From: Dietzia natronolimnaea
GTDB lineage: Bacteria > Actinomycetota > Actinomycetes > Mycobacteriales > Mycobacteriaceae
DNA length: 64,000 nt
Direction of reading: 5' to 3'
Assembly: GCF_002289575.1 (NCBI RefSeq)
Contig: NZ_NTGA01000004.1
Location: forward strand, 1 to 64,000
The translations under genes were made by a program, and so were the position numbers. The notes below the pieces were generated by a model that was not told the origin of the DNA, did no database searches, and saw nothing but the letters and a program-made list of their open reading frames with translations. Below, piece by piece: positions 27,236-36,762 of this stretch. The stretch's first letter is position 1. Each line of letters begins with the position of its first letter.

Positions 27236-28057
27236 TCAGACCCCGATGCGCTCCGGATGGGTGTAGACGGTCGCGCGGTCACCCCGGCTGAACCCGACCA
27301 GCGTCACCCCGGTCTCCGCGGCAAGGTCCACGGCCAACGACGAGGGGGCGCTGACCGCGGAGATCACCGGTATCCCCGCCATGGACGTCTTCTGCACGAG
27401 CTCGAACGAGGCACGCCCGGAGACCTGGAGGATCGTCTCCCGCAGCGGGAGTCGGCCCTCGCGCAGAGCCCAGCCCACCACCTTGTCGACCGCGTTGTGC
27501 CGGCCCACGTCCTCGCGCAGGCAGAGCAACTCGCCGTCCGGGGAGAACAGCGCCGCTGCGTGGACCCCGCCGGTGCGGCCGAAGACGACCTGGCCCTCGC
27601 GGAGTCGGTCGGGCAGGGAGAGCAGGATCTCGGCTCCGACCAGGGGGGTGGCCGGCCCGGCGGGGAAGTGGGTCGCCGTGCGCACGTCCGCGACCGAGTC
27701 GACCCCGCACACCCCGCAGGAGCTGGTCATGGTGGTCGCGCGGACGGACCGGGGCTCCGGGACATCGGGGGACAGGGTCACGGTGAGGGTGTTGTAGTCC
27801 TGCTCGGTGCGGCCGCTCACCGTGGTGCAGTAGCAGATCTCCGGGAGGTGATCGCGGTGCCAGATCGCTCCCTCCGACACGAGGTACCCGGCGGCCAGGT
27901 CCATGTCGTCGCCCGGGGTGCGCATGGTGACCACGTAGGGGCGCCCGCCGAGCCGGATCTCCAGCGGCTCCTCCACCGCGAGGGTCGCCACCTCTCCTCT
28001 GGCGTCACCGTCGGCGATGATCCTGCGCGCCGGGTGACGACTCGTCCGTCGTCCCAT
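27236..28057 (-). CDS. fdhD: formate dehydrogenase sulfurtransferase FdhD
   Basis: A 273-aa FdhD. It passes sulfur from the IscS cysteine desulfurase to the molybdenum cofactor of formate dehydrogenases. The catalytic cysteine pair is SSCGVCG (Cys114, Cys117); REDVGRHNAVDKV and SGRASFELVQK are further family motifs. It lies just upstream of the FdhF/YdeP-like gene on the same strand, and the two are probably co-transcribed. Confidence 0.95.
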   Translation of the reverse strand: MGRRTSRHPARRIIADGDARGEVATLAVEEPLEIRLGGRPYVVTMRTPGDDMDLAAGYLVSEGAIWHRDHLPEICYCTTVSGRTEQDYNTLTVTLSPDVPEPRSVRATTMTSSCGVCGVDSVADVRTATHFPAGPATPLVGAEILLSLPDRLREGQVVFGRTGGVHAAALFSPDGELLCLREDVGRHNAVDKVVGWALREGRLPLRETILQVSGRASFELVQKTSMAGIPVISAVSAPSSLAVDLAAETGVTLVGFSRGDRATVYTHPERIGV

Positions 28058-28083
28058 GGTGCAGAGGCTAGCGGGTACCGGGT

Positions 28084-29160
28084 TCAGCCGCCGCCGCGGT
28101 CAGCCGGAGGCCCGGCAGGCCGGCGGTCGCGCTGTTCGGTGGACCGGTGGGCCACGCGCAGGACGCCTGCGCCGCGGACGTCCCCCGCGTCCAGGTAGGC
28201 GAGGGCGTGGCCGGCCTCGTCGAGCCGGTACTCGTGGGTGGTTGGGTGCAGGGCGAGACGCTCGGCCAGGGCGAGGAACTCCTCGCCGTCGGAGCGGGTG
28301 TTGCTCTCCACGCTGGTCACCGCGCGCTCGTGGAACAGATGCTGCTGGTAGTCGAGCCGGGGGATGTCGGAGAGATGGATGCCGGCCACGGCCAGGGTCG
28401 CGCCGGGGGCGAGCGCCGCCAGGGCCACGGGCACGAGCTCACCCGCAGGGGCGAAGAGGATCGCGGCGTCGAGCGGGAGCGGGGGGCGCTCGCCGGCGCC
28501 ACCGGCCGAGGCCGCGCCGAGCTCCAGCGCCAACCGGCGCGCGCCCTCGCCCCGGGTGAGCACGTGGACCTCGGCCCCCTGCGCGAGCGCGAGCTGCGCG
28601 GTGAGATGGGCCGAACCGCCGAAGCCGTAGATGCCCAGCCTGCCGCCCGGCGGCAGCGCCGCCCGCTTGAGCGCGCGGTAGCCGATGATGCCCGCACACA
28701 GCAGCGGTGCGGCCGAGACGTCGTCGATCCCCTCGGGCAGGGCGTAGGCGAAGGCCTCGGGAACGGTGGTGAACTCCGCGTAACCACCGTCGGCGTCCCA
28801 TCCGGTGTAGCGGGACCGGGCGCACAGGTTCTCGCGTCCTGACCGGCAGGCACCACACCTCCCGCAGGTGCCCCGCAGCCAGGGCACCCCCACCCGGTCA
28901 CCGGTGACGAACCGACCGCACCCCGGCCCCGATCCGATGACCTCGCCGACGATCTCGTGTCCCGGGACCACGCGCGGTCGGCGGGCGGGGAGGTCACCGG
29001 TGGCGACGTGGAGATCGGTGCGGCAGACCCCGCACGTCAGGACGCGGAGCAAGACCTCTCCCGCCCCGGGCTCGGGCACGGGCGTGTCGACGAAGTCCAG
29101 CGGCGACTCCGCCAGGGGGCCGGGTTCGCGGACCACCCAGGCTCGCATCGTCGTCGTCAT
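28084..29160 (-). CDS. zinc-dependent alcohol dehydrogenase (MDR family)
   Basis: A 358-aa medium-chain dehydrogenase. Catalytic zinc ligands are in [10 protein letters not shown] and [11 protein letters not shown]; structural zinc ligands are the four cysteines of [15 protein letters not shown]. The Rossmann motif is IYGFGGSAH. The variant GFGGSA and the [13 protein letters not shown] block match the zinc-binding ADH family that includes Mycobacterium AdhA. The start is the ATG at 29160, preceded by GAGGTG. It is 26 bp from FdhD and could be in its transcript, though no functional link is evident. Confidence 0.9.
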   Translation of the reverse strand: MTTTMRAWVVREPGPLAESPLDFVDTPVPEPGAGEVLLRVLTCGVCRTDLHVATGDLPARRPRVVPGHEIVGEVIGSGPGCGRFVTGDRVGVPWLRGTCGRCGACRSGRENLCARSRYTGWDADGGYAEFTTVPEAFAYALPEGIDDVSAAPLLCAGIIGYRALKRAALPPGGRLGIYGFGGSAHLTAQLALAQGAEVHVLTRGEGARRLALELGAASAGGAGERPPLPLDAAILFAPAGELVPVALAALAPGATLAVAGIHLSDIPRLDYQQHLFHERAVTSVESNTRSDGEEFLALAERLALHPTTHEYRLDEAGHALAYLDAGDVRGAGVLRVAHRSTEQRDRRPAGPPADRGGG

Positions 29161-29223
29161 GGTCACGATCACCTCGATCCCGCGGCGCGATGACGGCGAT
29201 CCTAACCCTCGCCAGACGACTCG

Positions 29224-29265
29224 GGCCACCCCGCGAACGCGATCAGGAGCGTCGTCGGGGTGGCC
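29224..29265 (-). terminator. hairpin after cysE
   Basis: GGCCACCCCG at 29224-29233 pairs perfectly with CGGGGTGGCC at 29256-29265 across a 22-base loop. It lies 14 bp beyond the cysE stop. Confidence 0.6.
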
Positions 29266-29278
29266 GTAGTCACGTGGA

Positions 29279-29902
29279 TCAGATGTAGATGGCGGGGTCG
29301 ATGTAGAACTGCGCGTCGCGCAGCGTCTCCTTCGACTCCTTGGCGGGCTTGGCGACGCCCGGGATGCCCACGACGATCGAGTTGGCCGGGGCGTCCTTGA
29401 CCACGACGGCGTTGGCGCCGACCGAGGAGTCGGAGCCGATCTCGACTGGGCCCAGGATCTTGGCCCCGGCGCCGACGGTCACGCGGTCTCCCAGGGTGGG
29501 ATGGCGCTTGACGTGCTTGAGCGAGACGCCCCCCAGGGTGACCCCGTGGTACAACATGCAGTCGTCACCGATCTCCGCGGTCTCTCCGATGACCACGCCC
29601 ATGCCGTGGTCGATGAAGAACCGTCGACCGATGGTGGCCCCGGGGTGGATCTCGATCCCCGTGAGGAACCGGGTGAACTGGCTCAGGACGCGGGCCGCGA
29701 ACCGTCCGGCCCCGCCGGCCACCCACAGGCGGTGGGAGAGCCGGTGGGACCAGATCGCGTGCAGGCCGGAGTAGACGATCGCGTTCTCGACATCGCCCCG
29801 GGCCGCCGGGTCGTGGGCGCGCGCCGCGGCGAGATCCTCGCGCAGGGTGCGCAGGAAGCCCGCCGCGGGCGCGTCCGCGGACGACGGAGTCGGGTCGGTC
29901 AT
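29279..29902 (-). CDS. cysE: serine O-acetyltransferase
   Basis: A 207-aa left-handed beta-helix acyltransferase. It makes O-acetylserine from serine and acetyl-CoA, the first step of cysteine synthesis. Hexapeptide repeats run from about residue 85, with catalytic segments [18 protein letters not shown] and YHGVTLGG. The ATG shares one base with the cysK stop (TGATG), so it is coupled to cysK and may form the cysteine synthase complex with it. The C-terminal isoleucine, usual for docking into CysK, is present (...DPAIYI). Confidence 0.95.
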   Translation of the reverse strand: MTDPTPSSADAPAAGFLRTLREDLAAARAHDPAARGDVENAIVYSGLHAIWSHRLSHRLWVAGGAGRFAARVLSQFTRFLTGIEIHPGATIGRRFFIDHGMGVVIGETAEIGDDCMLYHGVTLGGVSLKHVKRHPTLGDRVTVGAGAKILGPVEIGSDSSVGANAVVVKDAPANSIVVGIPGVAKPAKESKETLRDAQFYIDPAIYI

Positions 29903-30837
29903 CAGTCGCGGTAGTCCTCGAACAGCATGGTGGACACGTAGCGCTCGCCGTAGTCGCACACGATCACGACGATGGTCTTGCCGGCATTCTCGGGGCGCTT
30001 GGCCAGCTCGAGCGCGGCCCACACGTTCGCGCCGGAGGAGATGCCCGCGAGGATGCCCTCCTCGCTGCCCAGGCGCTTGGCGATCCGCAGCGAGTCGTCG
30101 AGGGTCACGTCGATGACCTCGTCGTAGATCTCGCGGTTGAGGATCTCGGGGACGAAGTTGGCGCCGAGGCCCTGGATCTTGTGCGGTCCGGCCTTGCCCT
30201 CGGTGAGCAGCGGGGAGTCCTTGGGCTCGACGGCCACGATCTGGATGTCCGACTTCTGCTCGCGGAGGTAGCCGCCGGCGCCGGTGATGGTGCCGCCGGT
30301 CCCGATGCCGGCCACGAAGATGTCGACCGCTCCGTCGGTGTCCTCCCAGACCTCGGGACCACTCGTCCGACGGTGGACGTCCGGGTTGGCCGGGTTGGCG
30401 AACTGCCGGGCGAGGACGGCGTTCTCGCGGGTGTTGGCGATCTCCTCGGCCTTGGCCACCGCGCCCTTCATGCCCTCGGAGCCCGGGGTGAGGATGAGCT
30501 CGGCCCCGTAGGCGCGCATGACGGCGCGGCGCTCGACCGACATGGTGTCGGGCATGACCAGGACGGCCTTGAACCCGCGCGCGGACGCGACCATGGACAG
30601 CGCGATACCGGTGTTGCCGGAGGTGCCCTCGACGATGGTGCCACCGGGCTTGAGGGCGCCGGAGGCGACCGCGTCGTCGATGATCGCGGCGCCGATGCGG
30701 TCCTTGACGCTGGCGGCCGGGTTGGCGGATTCCAGCTTGGCCAACACGGTGGCGCCCAGGCCGTCGGTCAGGGAGTTGAGGCGGACCAGGGGCGTGTGGC
30801 CGATGGTCTCGGTGATGTCGGAATAGATCTTCGCCAT
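29902..30837 (-). CDS. cysK: cysteine synthase A
   Basis: A 311-aa PLP enzyme that converts O-acetylserine and sulfide to cysteine. PLP lysine is Lys45 in [19 protein letters not shown] binds the substrate and GTGGTITG the phosphate of PLP. The start at the ATG 30837 ([10 protein letters not shown]) matches the family N-terminus; the longer frame adds 15 unlikely residues. It is the first gene of cysK-cysE. Confidence 0.96.
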   Translation of the reverse strand: MAKIYSDITETIGHTPLVRLNSLTDGLGATVLAKLESANPAASVKDRIGAAIIDDAVASGALKPGGTIVEGTSGNTGIALSMVASARGFKAVLVMPDTMSVERRAVMRAYGAELILTPGSEGMKGAVAKAEEIANTRENAVLARQFANPANPDVHRRTSGPEVWEDTDGAVDIFVAGIGTGGTITGAGGYLREQKSDIQIVAVEPKDSPLLTEGKAGPHKIQGLGANFVPEILNREIYDEVIDVTLDDSLRIAKRLGSEEGILAGISSGANVWAALELAKRPENAGKTIVVIVCDYGERYVSTMLFEDYRD

Positions 30838-30947
30838 TGGTGAGTTCCGTTCTGCAGAATGAACCGATCTGTCTATCGGCAAGTGTACGTGATCCCGCGA
30901 TCGTCCGGACGGGGCCCGGGTGAATTCGCGCGGCCCCGGAAATGCCG

Positions 30948-30982
30948 CGGCGCCCGGACCCCGCGGTGGGATCCGGGCGCCG
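30948..30982 (-). terminator. hairpin after fadD
   Basis: CGGCGCCCGGA at 30948-30958 pairs with TCCGGGCGCCG at 30972-30982 around a 13-base loop. It starts 10 bp beyond the stop of the acyl-CoA ligase. Confidence 0.65.
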
Positions 30983-30992
30983 GCTCGGGGCG

Positions 30993-32783
30993 TCAGTTGC
31001 CGGAGTAGAGCGCCTCGATCTCGCTGCCGAAGCGGTCGTGCACCACGTTCCGCTTGAGCTTGAGCGTCGGGGTGAGCTCGCCGCTCTCCACCGAGAACTC
31101 CGCCGCGAGGATCTTGAACTTGCGGATCGACTCGGCACGGGAGACGGACTTGTTGGCCTGGTCCACGGCGTCCTGGATCGTGCCGACCAGGTCACCGTCC
31201 TGGAGCAGGTCCTCCACCTCGCCGGTCTTGCCGTGCTTGTCCCGCCACGCCGGGAAGGTCTCCTGATCGATGGTGACCAGCGCGGCGATGTAGTTGCGGT
31301 TGTCGCCCACCACCACGGCCTGGCTGATCAGCGGGTCGGCCGAGAGCAGGTCCTCCATCTGGGACGGTGAGACGTTCTTGCCACCGGCGGTGACGATGAG
31401 GTCCTTCTTGCGGCCGGTGATCGACAGGTAGCCGTCCGAGTCGAGTTGGCCGATGTCGCCGGTGTGGTACCACTCGCCGGTCCAGGAGTCCTCGTTGGCC
31501 TTCGGGTTCTGCCAGTAGCCGTTGAACAAGGTCTTGGCCTTGGCCAGGATCTCGCCGTCCTCGGCGATCCGGATGGTCACGCCCGGGATCGGCCGACCCA
31601 CGGTGCCGATCTTCGCCTGGCCGATCGGGTTGACGGTCAGCACGCCCGAGGACTCGGTGAGGCCGTAGCCCTCGAGGAGGTCGAAGCCGGCGCCGCGGTA
31701 GAAGTGGCCCAGACGGGCGCCCAGGGGGCCGCCACCGGAGATGATGCGGTTGCACTCGCCGCCCAGGGCCTCGTGCAGCTTCGAGTAGACGAGCTTGGAG
31801 AACAGCTTCTGCTTGAGCGCCAGGCCCGTGGACGGCTTCCCGCCGCCCTCGATGGCCGTGGAGTAGTCGATCGCGGTCTGCACCGCGGCTTTGAAGATCT
31901 TGGCCTTGGCGCCGCCGGCGGCCTCCGCCTTGCCCGCCGCGGAGTTGTAGACCTTCTCGAGCACGCGCGGGACCGACACGAGGAAGGTCGGATGGACCTC
32001 CGCGAGTCGCTCGACGACCTTGGTGGTGTCGGGCTCGTGGGCCACGGCGACGCGCTTGTAGAAGCAGGCCACCTCGAGGATGCGGGCCAGGACGTGGGCC
32101 AGCGGCAAGAAGATGAGGGTGCGGCTGTTGGGGACGAACGCGTCCTGGAGCTGCTGCTCGACGGCCACCACGACGCCACCGAACCCGCCGTGCAGGATCT
32201 CGCAGCCCTTGGGGTTGCCCGTCGTGCCCGAGGTGTAGATGATGGCGCACCGGTCCTCGTGGCCCATCGCCAGCGAGGCCTGCTCGACCTGCTCGTCGGT
32301 GATGTCCGCTCCCGAGGCGGTGAGCTGTGCGACCAGGTCGTTCTCGATGACCATGATGTCGCCGCTCCACTCGGTGCCGGACGTCATCACCTCGCGGAGT
32401 TCGAGATCCTCGACCACGGCGAAGGTGGCGCCGGAGTCGGTGAGGATCCAGTCGCACTGGGCCGACGAGGAGGTCTCGTAGATCGGGACGGTGACGGCGC
32501 CGACCGCCCACGCGGCCCAGGCGATGAGCGACCACTCGTAGCGGGTGTGGCTCATGATGGCCAGGCGGTCACCGGGCTGGACGCCCCGGGCGATCAGGCC
32601 CTTGGCGACCCCCTTGACCTCCTGCAGGTACTGGGCGCAGGTGACCTCTGTCCAGTCGGTTCCGACGAGTCGCAGTACCGCGACGTCGTTCGGGGCCTCC
32701 TCCGCGTTCTTGAACACGAGCCGGCCGAGGTTCTCGACGGGGAAGGACTTGGTGGCGGGAGGGGTGGCGAACTCGGTCGTCAT
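30993..32783 (-). CDS. fadD15: long-chain fatty-acid--CoA ligase (FadD15-like)
   Basis: A 596-aa AMP-forming acyl-CoA synthetase that activates long-chain fatty acids. The P-loop-like motif is [13 protein letters not shown]; the A5 motif is [13 protein letters not shown]7 is [10 protein letters not shown], and the hinge lysine region is [17 protein letters not shown]. The length and N-terminus match FadD15-type soluble ligases of Mycobacteriales. The start is ATG 32783, with AAGGATC upstream. It is divergent from the GAF regulator, with CRP-like boxes in the 150-bp gap. Confidence 0.93.
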   Translation of the reverse strand: MTTEFATPPATKSFPVENLGRLVFKNAEEAPNDVAVLRLVGTDWTEVTCAQYLQEVKGVAKGLIARGVQPGDRLAIMSHTRYEWSLIAWAAWAVGAVTVPIYETSSSAQCDWILTDSGATFAVVEDLELREVMTSGTEWSGDIMVIENDLVAQLTASGADITDEQVEQASLAMGHEDRCAIIYTSGTTGNPKGCEILHGGFGGVVVAVEQQLQDAFVPNSRTLIFLPLAHVLARILEVACFYKRVAVAHEPDTTKVVERLAEVHPTFLVSVPRVLEKVYNSAAGKAEAAGGAKAKIFKAAVQTAIDYSTAIEGGGKPSTGLALKQKLFSKLVYSKLHEALGGECNRIISGGGPLGARLGHFYRGAGFDLLEGYGLTESSGVLTVNPIGQAKIGTVGRPIPGVTIRIAEDGEILAKAKTLFNGYWQNPKANEDSWTGEWYHTGDIGQLDSDGYLSITGRKKDLIVTAGGKNVSPSQMEDLLSADPLISQAVVVGDNRNYIAALVTIDQETFPAWRDKHGKTGEVEDLLQDGDLVGTIQDAVDQANKSVSRAESIRKFKILAAEFSVESGELTPTLKLKRNVVHDRFGSEIEALYSGN

Positions 32784-32801
32784 TGCGATCCTTAGGTCAT
32801 G

Positions 32802-32817
32802 TGTGGCCTGTATCACT
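32802..32817. promoter_or_regulatory. CRP/GlxR-like box upstream of fadD
   Basis: On the minus strand it reads AGTGA-TACAGG-CCACA, 8 of 10 matches to TGTGA-N6-TCACA. It lies about 20-35 bp before the fadD start. Confidence 0.35.
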
Positions 32818-32909
32818 GGCAAGTGTAGAGGGTTCGTCGCCGCCCGTCTCCAGCACGGTCTATTTGGATCCGTTTATGAGGGGGCCATCAGGTTCGAAAT
32901 CGCCGATAG

Positions 32910-32925
32910 TGTGATACGGGTTACA
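32910..32925. promoter_or_regulatory. CRP/GlxR-like box at the GAF-regulator promoter
   Basis: TGTGA-TACGGG-TTACA matches 9 of 10 positions of TGTGA-N6-TCACA. It overlaps a -10-like TACACT (32922-32927) placed so that transcription would begin at or next to the ATG 32934. Binding here should repress. Confidence 0.5.
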
Positions 32926-32933
32926 CTGGAGGC

Positions 32934-34145
32934 ATGTTCGGGGGCACGGGACCCGCGGCGAGCCTGCTGGTGGCCGAGTCGTGGGAGCGCAGCAGGGATC
33001 GGGGTATCGACCCCACGGTGGTCGCGCCGTCGGTCGAGCTGGAGGGGCCGGACCTCTCTCGTCACGTGGCGCAACACCGGATGGCGTCGGTGCTGCCGGT
33101 GGTCGAGTCCGTCCTCGTCCCGGGCGTCGTGTCGAGCGGACACATCGTCGCCGTCGCGGACGAGCGCGGGCGGCTGCTGCGGGTGATCGGCGACCGGGGG
33201 GTCAGGTCACGAGCCGAGTCGATGGCGTTCATCCCCGGGGCCGTCTGGACGGACGAGGCGGTCGGGGCCAACGCGCCGGGCCTCGCGCTCAGGCACGACA
33301 CGGCGGTGCGGGTCCGTGGATCCGAGCACTACCTCGAGATGGCGCACGAGTGGAGTTGTGCGGCGGCTCCCGTGCACGACCCCGGCTCGGGTGAGCTGAT
33401 AGGGCTCATCGATGTGACCGGTCCGAGCAGCGCCGCCTCGGACCAGATGCTCGCGCTGATCCGGGCGACGGTCATGCTCGCGGAGGGGGAGCTGCGCACC
33501 GCCGCCGGTCTCGTCGTGCCCCGCCCGACCGCTGCCGACCGGTCCGACGGCGGGCGGTTGCGGCTGCGGGTCCTCGGTCCGGGGGCGGGGGTCCTCGACG
33601 GGGACGTCCCCGGGATCGACGGTCGCGTCCTGACCGGCAGGCACGCCGAGATCTGCGTGCTGCTCGACGCCCATCCGGAGGGGCTGACCGGTGGCGCGCT
33701 CGCGGAGCTGCTCGCCGACGACCGCCTGGACGAGGTCAGCGTCCGTGCCGAGGTCTCCCGGTTGCGGCGGGTGCTCGGGACGGATGTGGTGGGGTCGAGG
33801 CCCTACCGCCTGGCGCCGGGCGCGCTCGCCACCGACGTCCGTGACGTCACGGACGCGCTCGGGTGCGGGGACGTCATGAGGGCGGTCGCCGCGTATCCGG
33901 GACCGCTCCTGCCGTCATCGGACGCTCCCGGCGTGGCCGACCTGCGACTGGAGATCCACTCGATGGTGCGCGCGGCGGTCCTGTCCGCGGATCGGCTCCC
34001 CGTCCTCCGCGCCTGGGTCGCCGGCGCCGGTCGCGAGGACCTCGCCGCGTGGCGGGGCCTGGCGCGATCGCGCTACGCGGACGCCTCCACGGTGGCGGCG
34101 GCGGAGGCGCGGTGCCGTGTCCTCGACCAGCGCTTCGGGGCGTGA
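32934..34145 (+). CDS. GAF-domain transcriptional regulator with C-terminal winged-helix-like domain
   Basis: A 403-aa protein. It begins LLVAESWERSRDRGIDP, as in AcoR/GAF regulators. A GAF-like region spans about 55-195 (GAVWTDEAVGANAPGLAL; LIGLIDVTGP). From about 205, LRVLGPGAGVL with HAEICVLLDAHPEGLTGGAL and VSRLRRVLGTDVV resembles an OmpR/SARP-type winged helix rather than the AcoR Fis helix. There is no sigma-54 AAA domain. The ATG at 32934 has GGAGG only one base away, so a leaderless transcript is possible. It lies upstream of the methanol dehydrogenase gene and probably senses an alcohol, aldehyde or related metabolite. Confidence 0.75.
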   Translation: MFGGTGPAASLLVAESWERSRDRGIDPTVVAPSVELEGPDLSRHVAQHRMASVLPVVESVLVPGVVSSGHIVAVADERGRLLRVIGDRGVRSRAESMAFIPGAVWTDEAVGANAPGLALRHDTAVRVRGSEHYLEMAHEWSCAAAPVHDPGSGELIGLIDVTGPSSAASDQMLALIRATVMLAEGELRTAAGLVVPRPTAADRSDGGRLRLRVLGPGAGVLDGDVPGIDGRVLTGRHAEICVLLDAHPEGLTGGALAELLADDRLDEVSVRAEVSRLRRVLGTDVVGSRPYRLAPGALATDVRDVTDALGCGDVMRAVAAYPGPLLPSSDAPGVADLRLEIHSMVRAAVLSADRLPVLRAWVAGAGREDLAAWRGLARSRYADASTVAAAEARCRVLDQRFGA

Positions 34146-34181
34146 GGGGCCCGGCGGGCTGCCGCCGGTGTCGATTCGGGG

Positions 34182-34203
34182 CCTACCTGTCCACCCGGGT
34201 AGG
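34182..34203. promoter_or_regulatory. inverted repeat upstream of mdo
   Basis: CCTACC-N10-GGTAGG lies about 150-170 bp ahead of the methanol dehydrogenase start. It is a candidate activator site, for instance for the NarL-type regulator of this island. Confidence 0.35.
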
Positions 34204-34291
34204 TGAGGCGGGGCCGACCGGACCGTCCGTGGCGTGCCGGGTGGGCAGAACGTGCCGATAGCTGTTCCGGAGGGGGCGGTCTCGGGGCGAG

Positions 34292-34307
34292 AGTGATCGG
34301 TGTCACA
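34292..34307. promoter_or_regulatory. CRP/GlxR-like box upstream of mdo
   Basis: AGTGA-TCGGTG-TCACA matches 9 of 10 positions of the TGTGA-N6-TCACA consensus, 48-63 bp before the mdo start. It suggests cAMP-dependent control. Confidence 0.55.
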
Positions 34308-34354
34308 CACACCGCCCCGCCGATGGTGGGGATCGCTCGAGCAGGAGGCGCACG

Positions 34355-35626
34355 ATGGCGATCGAACTGAATCAGATCTGGGACATGCCGATCAAGGAGT
34401 TCCACCCGCTCCCCAAGGCACTGCTGGGGGTGGGGGCGCACGACATCCTGGGCGTGGAGGCCAAGAAGCTGGGGATGACCCGCGTCCTCATCATGACCAC
34501 CGGACTGCGCGGATCGGGGATCGTCGAGGAGCTCAAGGGCAAGATCGAGTACCAGGGCCTCGACGTCGTGGTCTTCGACAAGGTCGAGTCCAACCCCAAG
34601 GACTACAACGTCATGGACGCCGCCGCGCTCTACAACTCGGAGAAGTGCGACGGCATCATCTCGGTGGGCGGGGGTTCCAGCCACGACGCCGCCAAGGGCG
34701 CCCGCGTGGTGATCGCCCACGACGGCCGCGACATCAACGAGTTCCAGGGCTTCTCCAAGTCCACCAACTTCGAGAACCCGCCGCACATCGCCGTGTCCAC
34801 CACCGCAGGAACCGGTGCGGAGACCTCGTGGGCGTACGTCATCACCGACACCTCGGACATGGACCACCCGCACAAGTGGGTCGCGTTCGACGACGCCAGC
34901 CTGGTCTCGCTGGCGATGGACGACCCGCTCCTCTACTACTCCTGCCCCCAGCACTTCACCGCGTACTGCGGCTTCGACGTCCTCGCGCACTGTTCGGAGC
35001 CGTACGTGTCCCGACTCGACTTCGCCCCCTCGCTGGGCAACGCGTTGTACGCGACCAAGCTCGTGGCGGACAACCTCACCACGGCCGTGTACGACCCCCG
35101 CAACCTCGAGGCACGCACGGGGATGATGAACGCGCAGTACATCGCCACCCAGGCGTTCAACTCGGGCGGACTGGGCATGATCCACTCGATGTCCCACGCG
35201 ATCAGCGCGTACTACGACACGCACCACGGTCTGAACAACGCGATCGCCCTGCCCCGGGTGTGGGAGTACAACCTGCCGTCCCGCTACCGGCGATATGCCG
35301 AACTCGCCCCGCAGATGGGCGTGGATACCCGCAACATGACGACCGTCCAGGCGGCCGACGCCGCGGTGGAGGCCGCCATCCGGTTGTCCAAGGACGTCGG
35401 CATCCCGGACAACTTCAGCCAGATCACGCCCGGGCTGTACGAGAAGAACCAGATGGACACGGGCAAGTACAAGGGCAAGGGCGACAGGATCGACACCTCC
35501 GCGGAGAACGTCCGCAGGATCGCCGAGCACATGATGGGTGACGCGTGCACCCCGGGCAACCCGCGCGAGTCCACGGTCGAGTCCCTCATCCCCATGGTCG
35601 AGCACGCCATGACCGGCTCGTACTGA
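34355..35626 (+). CDS. mdo: NDMA-dependent (nicotinoprotein) methanol dehydrogenase
   Basis: A 423-aa group III iron-type alcohol dehydrogenase close to Mdo/Mno of Mycobacterium, Rhodococcus and Amycolatopsis. It oxidises methanol and other primary alcohols or diols with tightly bound NAD, re-oxidised by mycofactocin in the cell. The cofactor motif is GGGSSHDAAKGA; the metal-ligand helices are CGFDVLAHCSEPY and GMIHSMSHAISAYYDTHHG. The MAIELNQIWDMP N-terminus is typical. AGGAGG lies eight bases before the ATG. It heads the mdo-moxR-VWA-ADH-kinase-regulator cluster. Confidence 0.93.
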   Translation: MAIELNQIWDMPIKEFHPLPKALLGVGAHDILGVEAKKLGMTRVLIMTTGLRGSGIVEELKGKIEYQGLDVVVFDKVESNPKDYNVMDAAALYNSEKCDGIISVGGGSSHDAAKGARVVIAHDGRDINEFQGFSKSTNFENPPHIAVSTTAGTGAETSWAYVITDTSDMDHPHKWVAFDDASLVSLAMDDPLLYYSCPQHFTAYCGFDVLAHCSEPYVSRLDFAPSLGNALYATKLVADNLTTAVYDPRNLEARTGMMNAQYIATQAFNSGGLGMIHSMSHAISAYYDTHHGLNNAIALPRVWEYNLPSRYRRYAELAPQMGVDTRNMTTVQAADAAVEAAIRLSKDVGIPDNFSQITPGLYEKNQMDTGKYKGKGDRIDTSAENVRRIAEHMMGDACTPGNPRESTVESLIPMVEHAMTGSY

Positions 35627-35652
35627 TCGGCGAGCACGGAAGGGGCCCGACC

Positions 35653-36762
35653 ATGGATGTCATCGCAGACCGCCCCGACGAGGCGGGACCCGCTGACGCG
35701 GTGATCGACGTCGACCTCCTGCAGGAGGCGCTCCGGGCGACGGGGTACATCGTCGACCGGGAGTTGGCGACCGTCGTGCACCTAGCGACGGTCCTCGACA
35801 GGCCGCTGCTGTTGGAGGGCCCGGCCGGCGTGGGGAAGACCGAGCTGGCCAAGTCGCTCGCGACCGCGTTCGGGCGTCGGTTGGTCCGGCTGCAGTGCTA
35901 CGAGGGCCTGGACGACGCCCGGGCGCTGTACGAGTGGGACTACGCCAAGCAGCTGCTGCACGTCCAGATGCTCCGGGACCGGATCACGGCCGAACTGCAG
36001 GTGCACGAGGACCTCGCCGCCGCCTCGGCCGCGCTGGCGGAGATGGAGGTGGGGATCCACGGCGAGGACTTCCTGGTGACCAGGCCGCTGCTCGAGGCCA
36101 TCACCTCAGAAGACCCGGTCGTCCTGCTCATCGACGAGATCGACCGCACCGAGGAGTCGCTCGAGGCGATGCTGCTGGAGGTGCTCGCGGAGAAGCAGGT
36201 GACGATCCCCGAGCTCGGGACCTATCGCGCGCGAACGACTCCCTGGGTGGTGCTCACCTCCAATGACACGCGGGAGCTGTCCAGCGCCCTCAAGCGTCGG
36301 TGCCTGCACTTCCACGTGGACTTCCCGGACGCCGCGAGGGAGACGGAGATCGTCCGGTCCCGCGCGCCGGAGGTACCGGAACCGGTGGCGGCCGAGGTGG
36401 TGGAGAAGGCGCGCCGACTGCGCGAGATGCCCCTGCGCAAGGCCCCGTCGATCTCCGAGGTGGTGGACGCGGCGCGGGCCGCGTCCGTGTGGGAACCGGA
36501 CAGTCCGGAGCTCGGTTGGGTGCTGGCCGCCTCGCTCCTGAAGTACCGGTCCGACGACGACGCCGCGCGCGAGATGCTCAGCGGGGTGCCCGGCGACGCG
36601 ATCGATGGCGTGCCCGGCGGTGGGGTCGAGGCGGCGCAGGAGTCGACCGGCGGACGCGGGGGCATGCGGGCGGCCGCCGACGCGACCGGGGCGTCGACCT
36701 CCGCCGCGTTCGGGGCCGGCCGGGCCCGCAGCGCGGTCGGGCGTGGGATCGGACGACGATGA
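35653..36762 (+). CDS. MoxR-family AAA+ ATPase
   Basis: A 369-aa AAA+ ATPase: Walker A EGPAGVGKTE (55-64), Walker B VVLLIDEIDR, sensor I VVLTSND. MoxR proteins act as chaperones that mature or activate metal enzymes, together with a VWA protein. It lies 26 bp after mdo and overlaps the VWA gene (ATGA), so a role in assembling or reactivating the methanol dehydrogenase is likely. The last 70 residues are a Gly/Ala/Ser-rich tail without conserved motifs. Confidence 0.9.
   Translation: MDVIADRPDEAGPADAVIDVDLLQEALRATGYIVDRELATVVHLATVLDRPLLLEGPAGVGKTELAKSLATAFGRRLVRLQCYEGLDDARALYEWDYAKQLLHVQMLRDRITAELQVHEDLAAASAALAEMEVGIHGEDFLVTRPLLEAITSEDPVVLLIDEIDRTEESLEAMLLEVLAEKQVTIPELGTYRARTTPWVVLTSNDTRELSSALKRRCLHFHVDFPDAARETEIVRSRAPEVPEPVAAEVVEKARRLREMPLRKAPSISEVVDAARAASVWEPDSPELGWVLAASLLKYRSDDDAAREMLSGVPGDAIDGVPGGGVEAAQESTGGRGGMRAAADATGASTSAAFGAGRARSAVGRGIGRR

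Noticed and set aside
34073-35605. 510-residue frame opposite the methanol dehydrogenase
   Set aside because: Shadow of mdo, with no recognisable motif.
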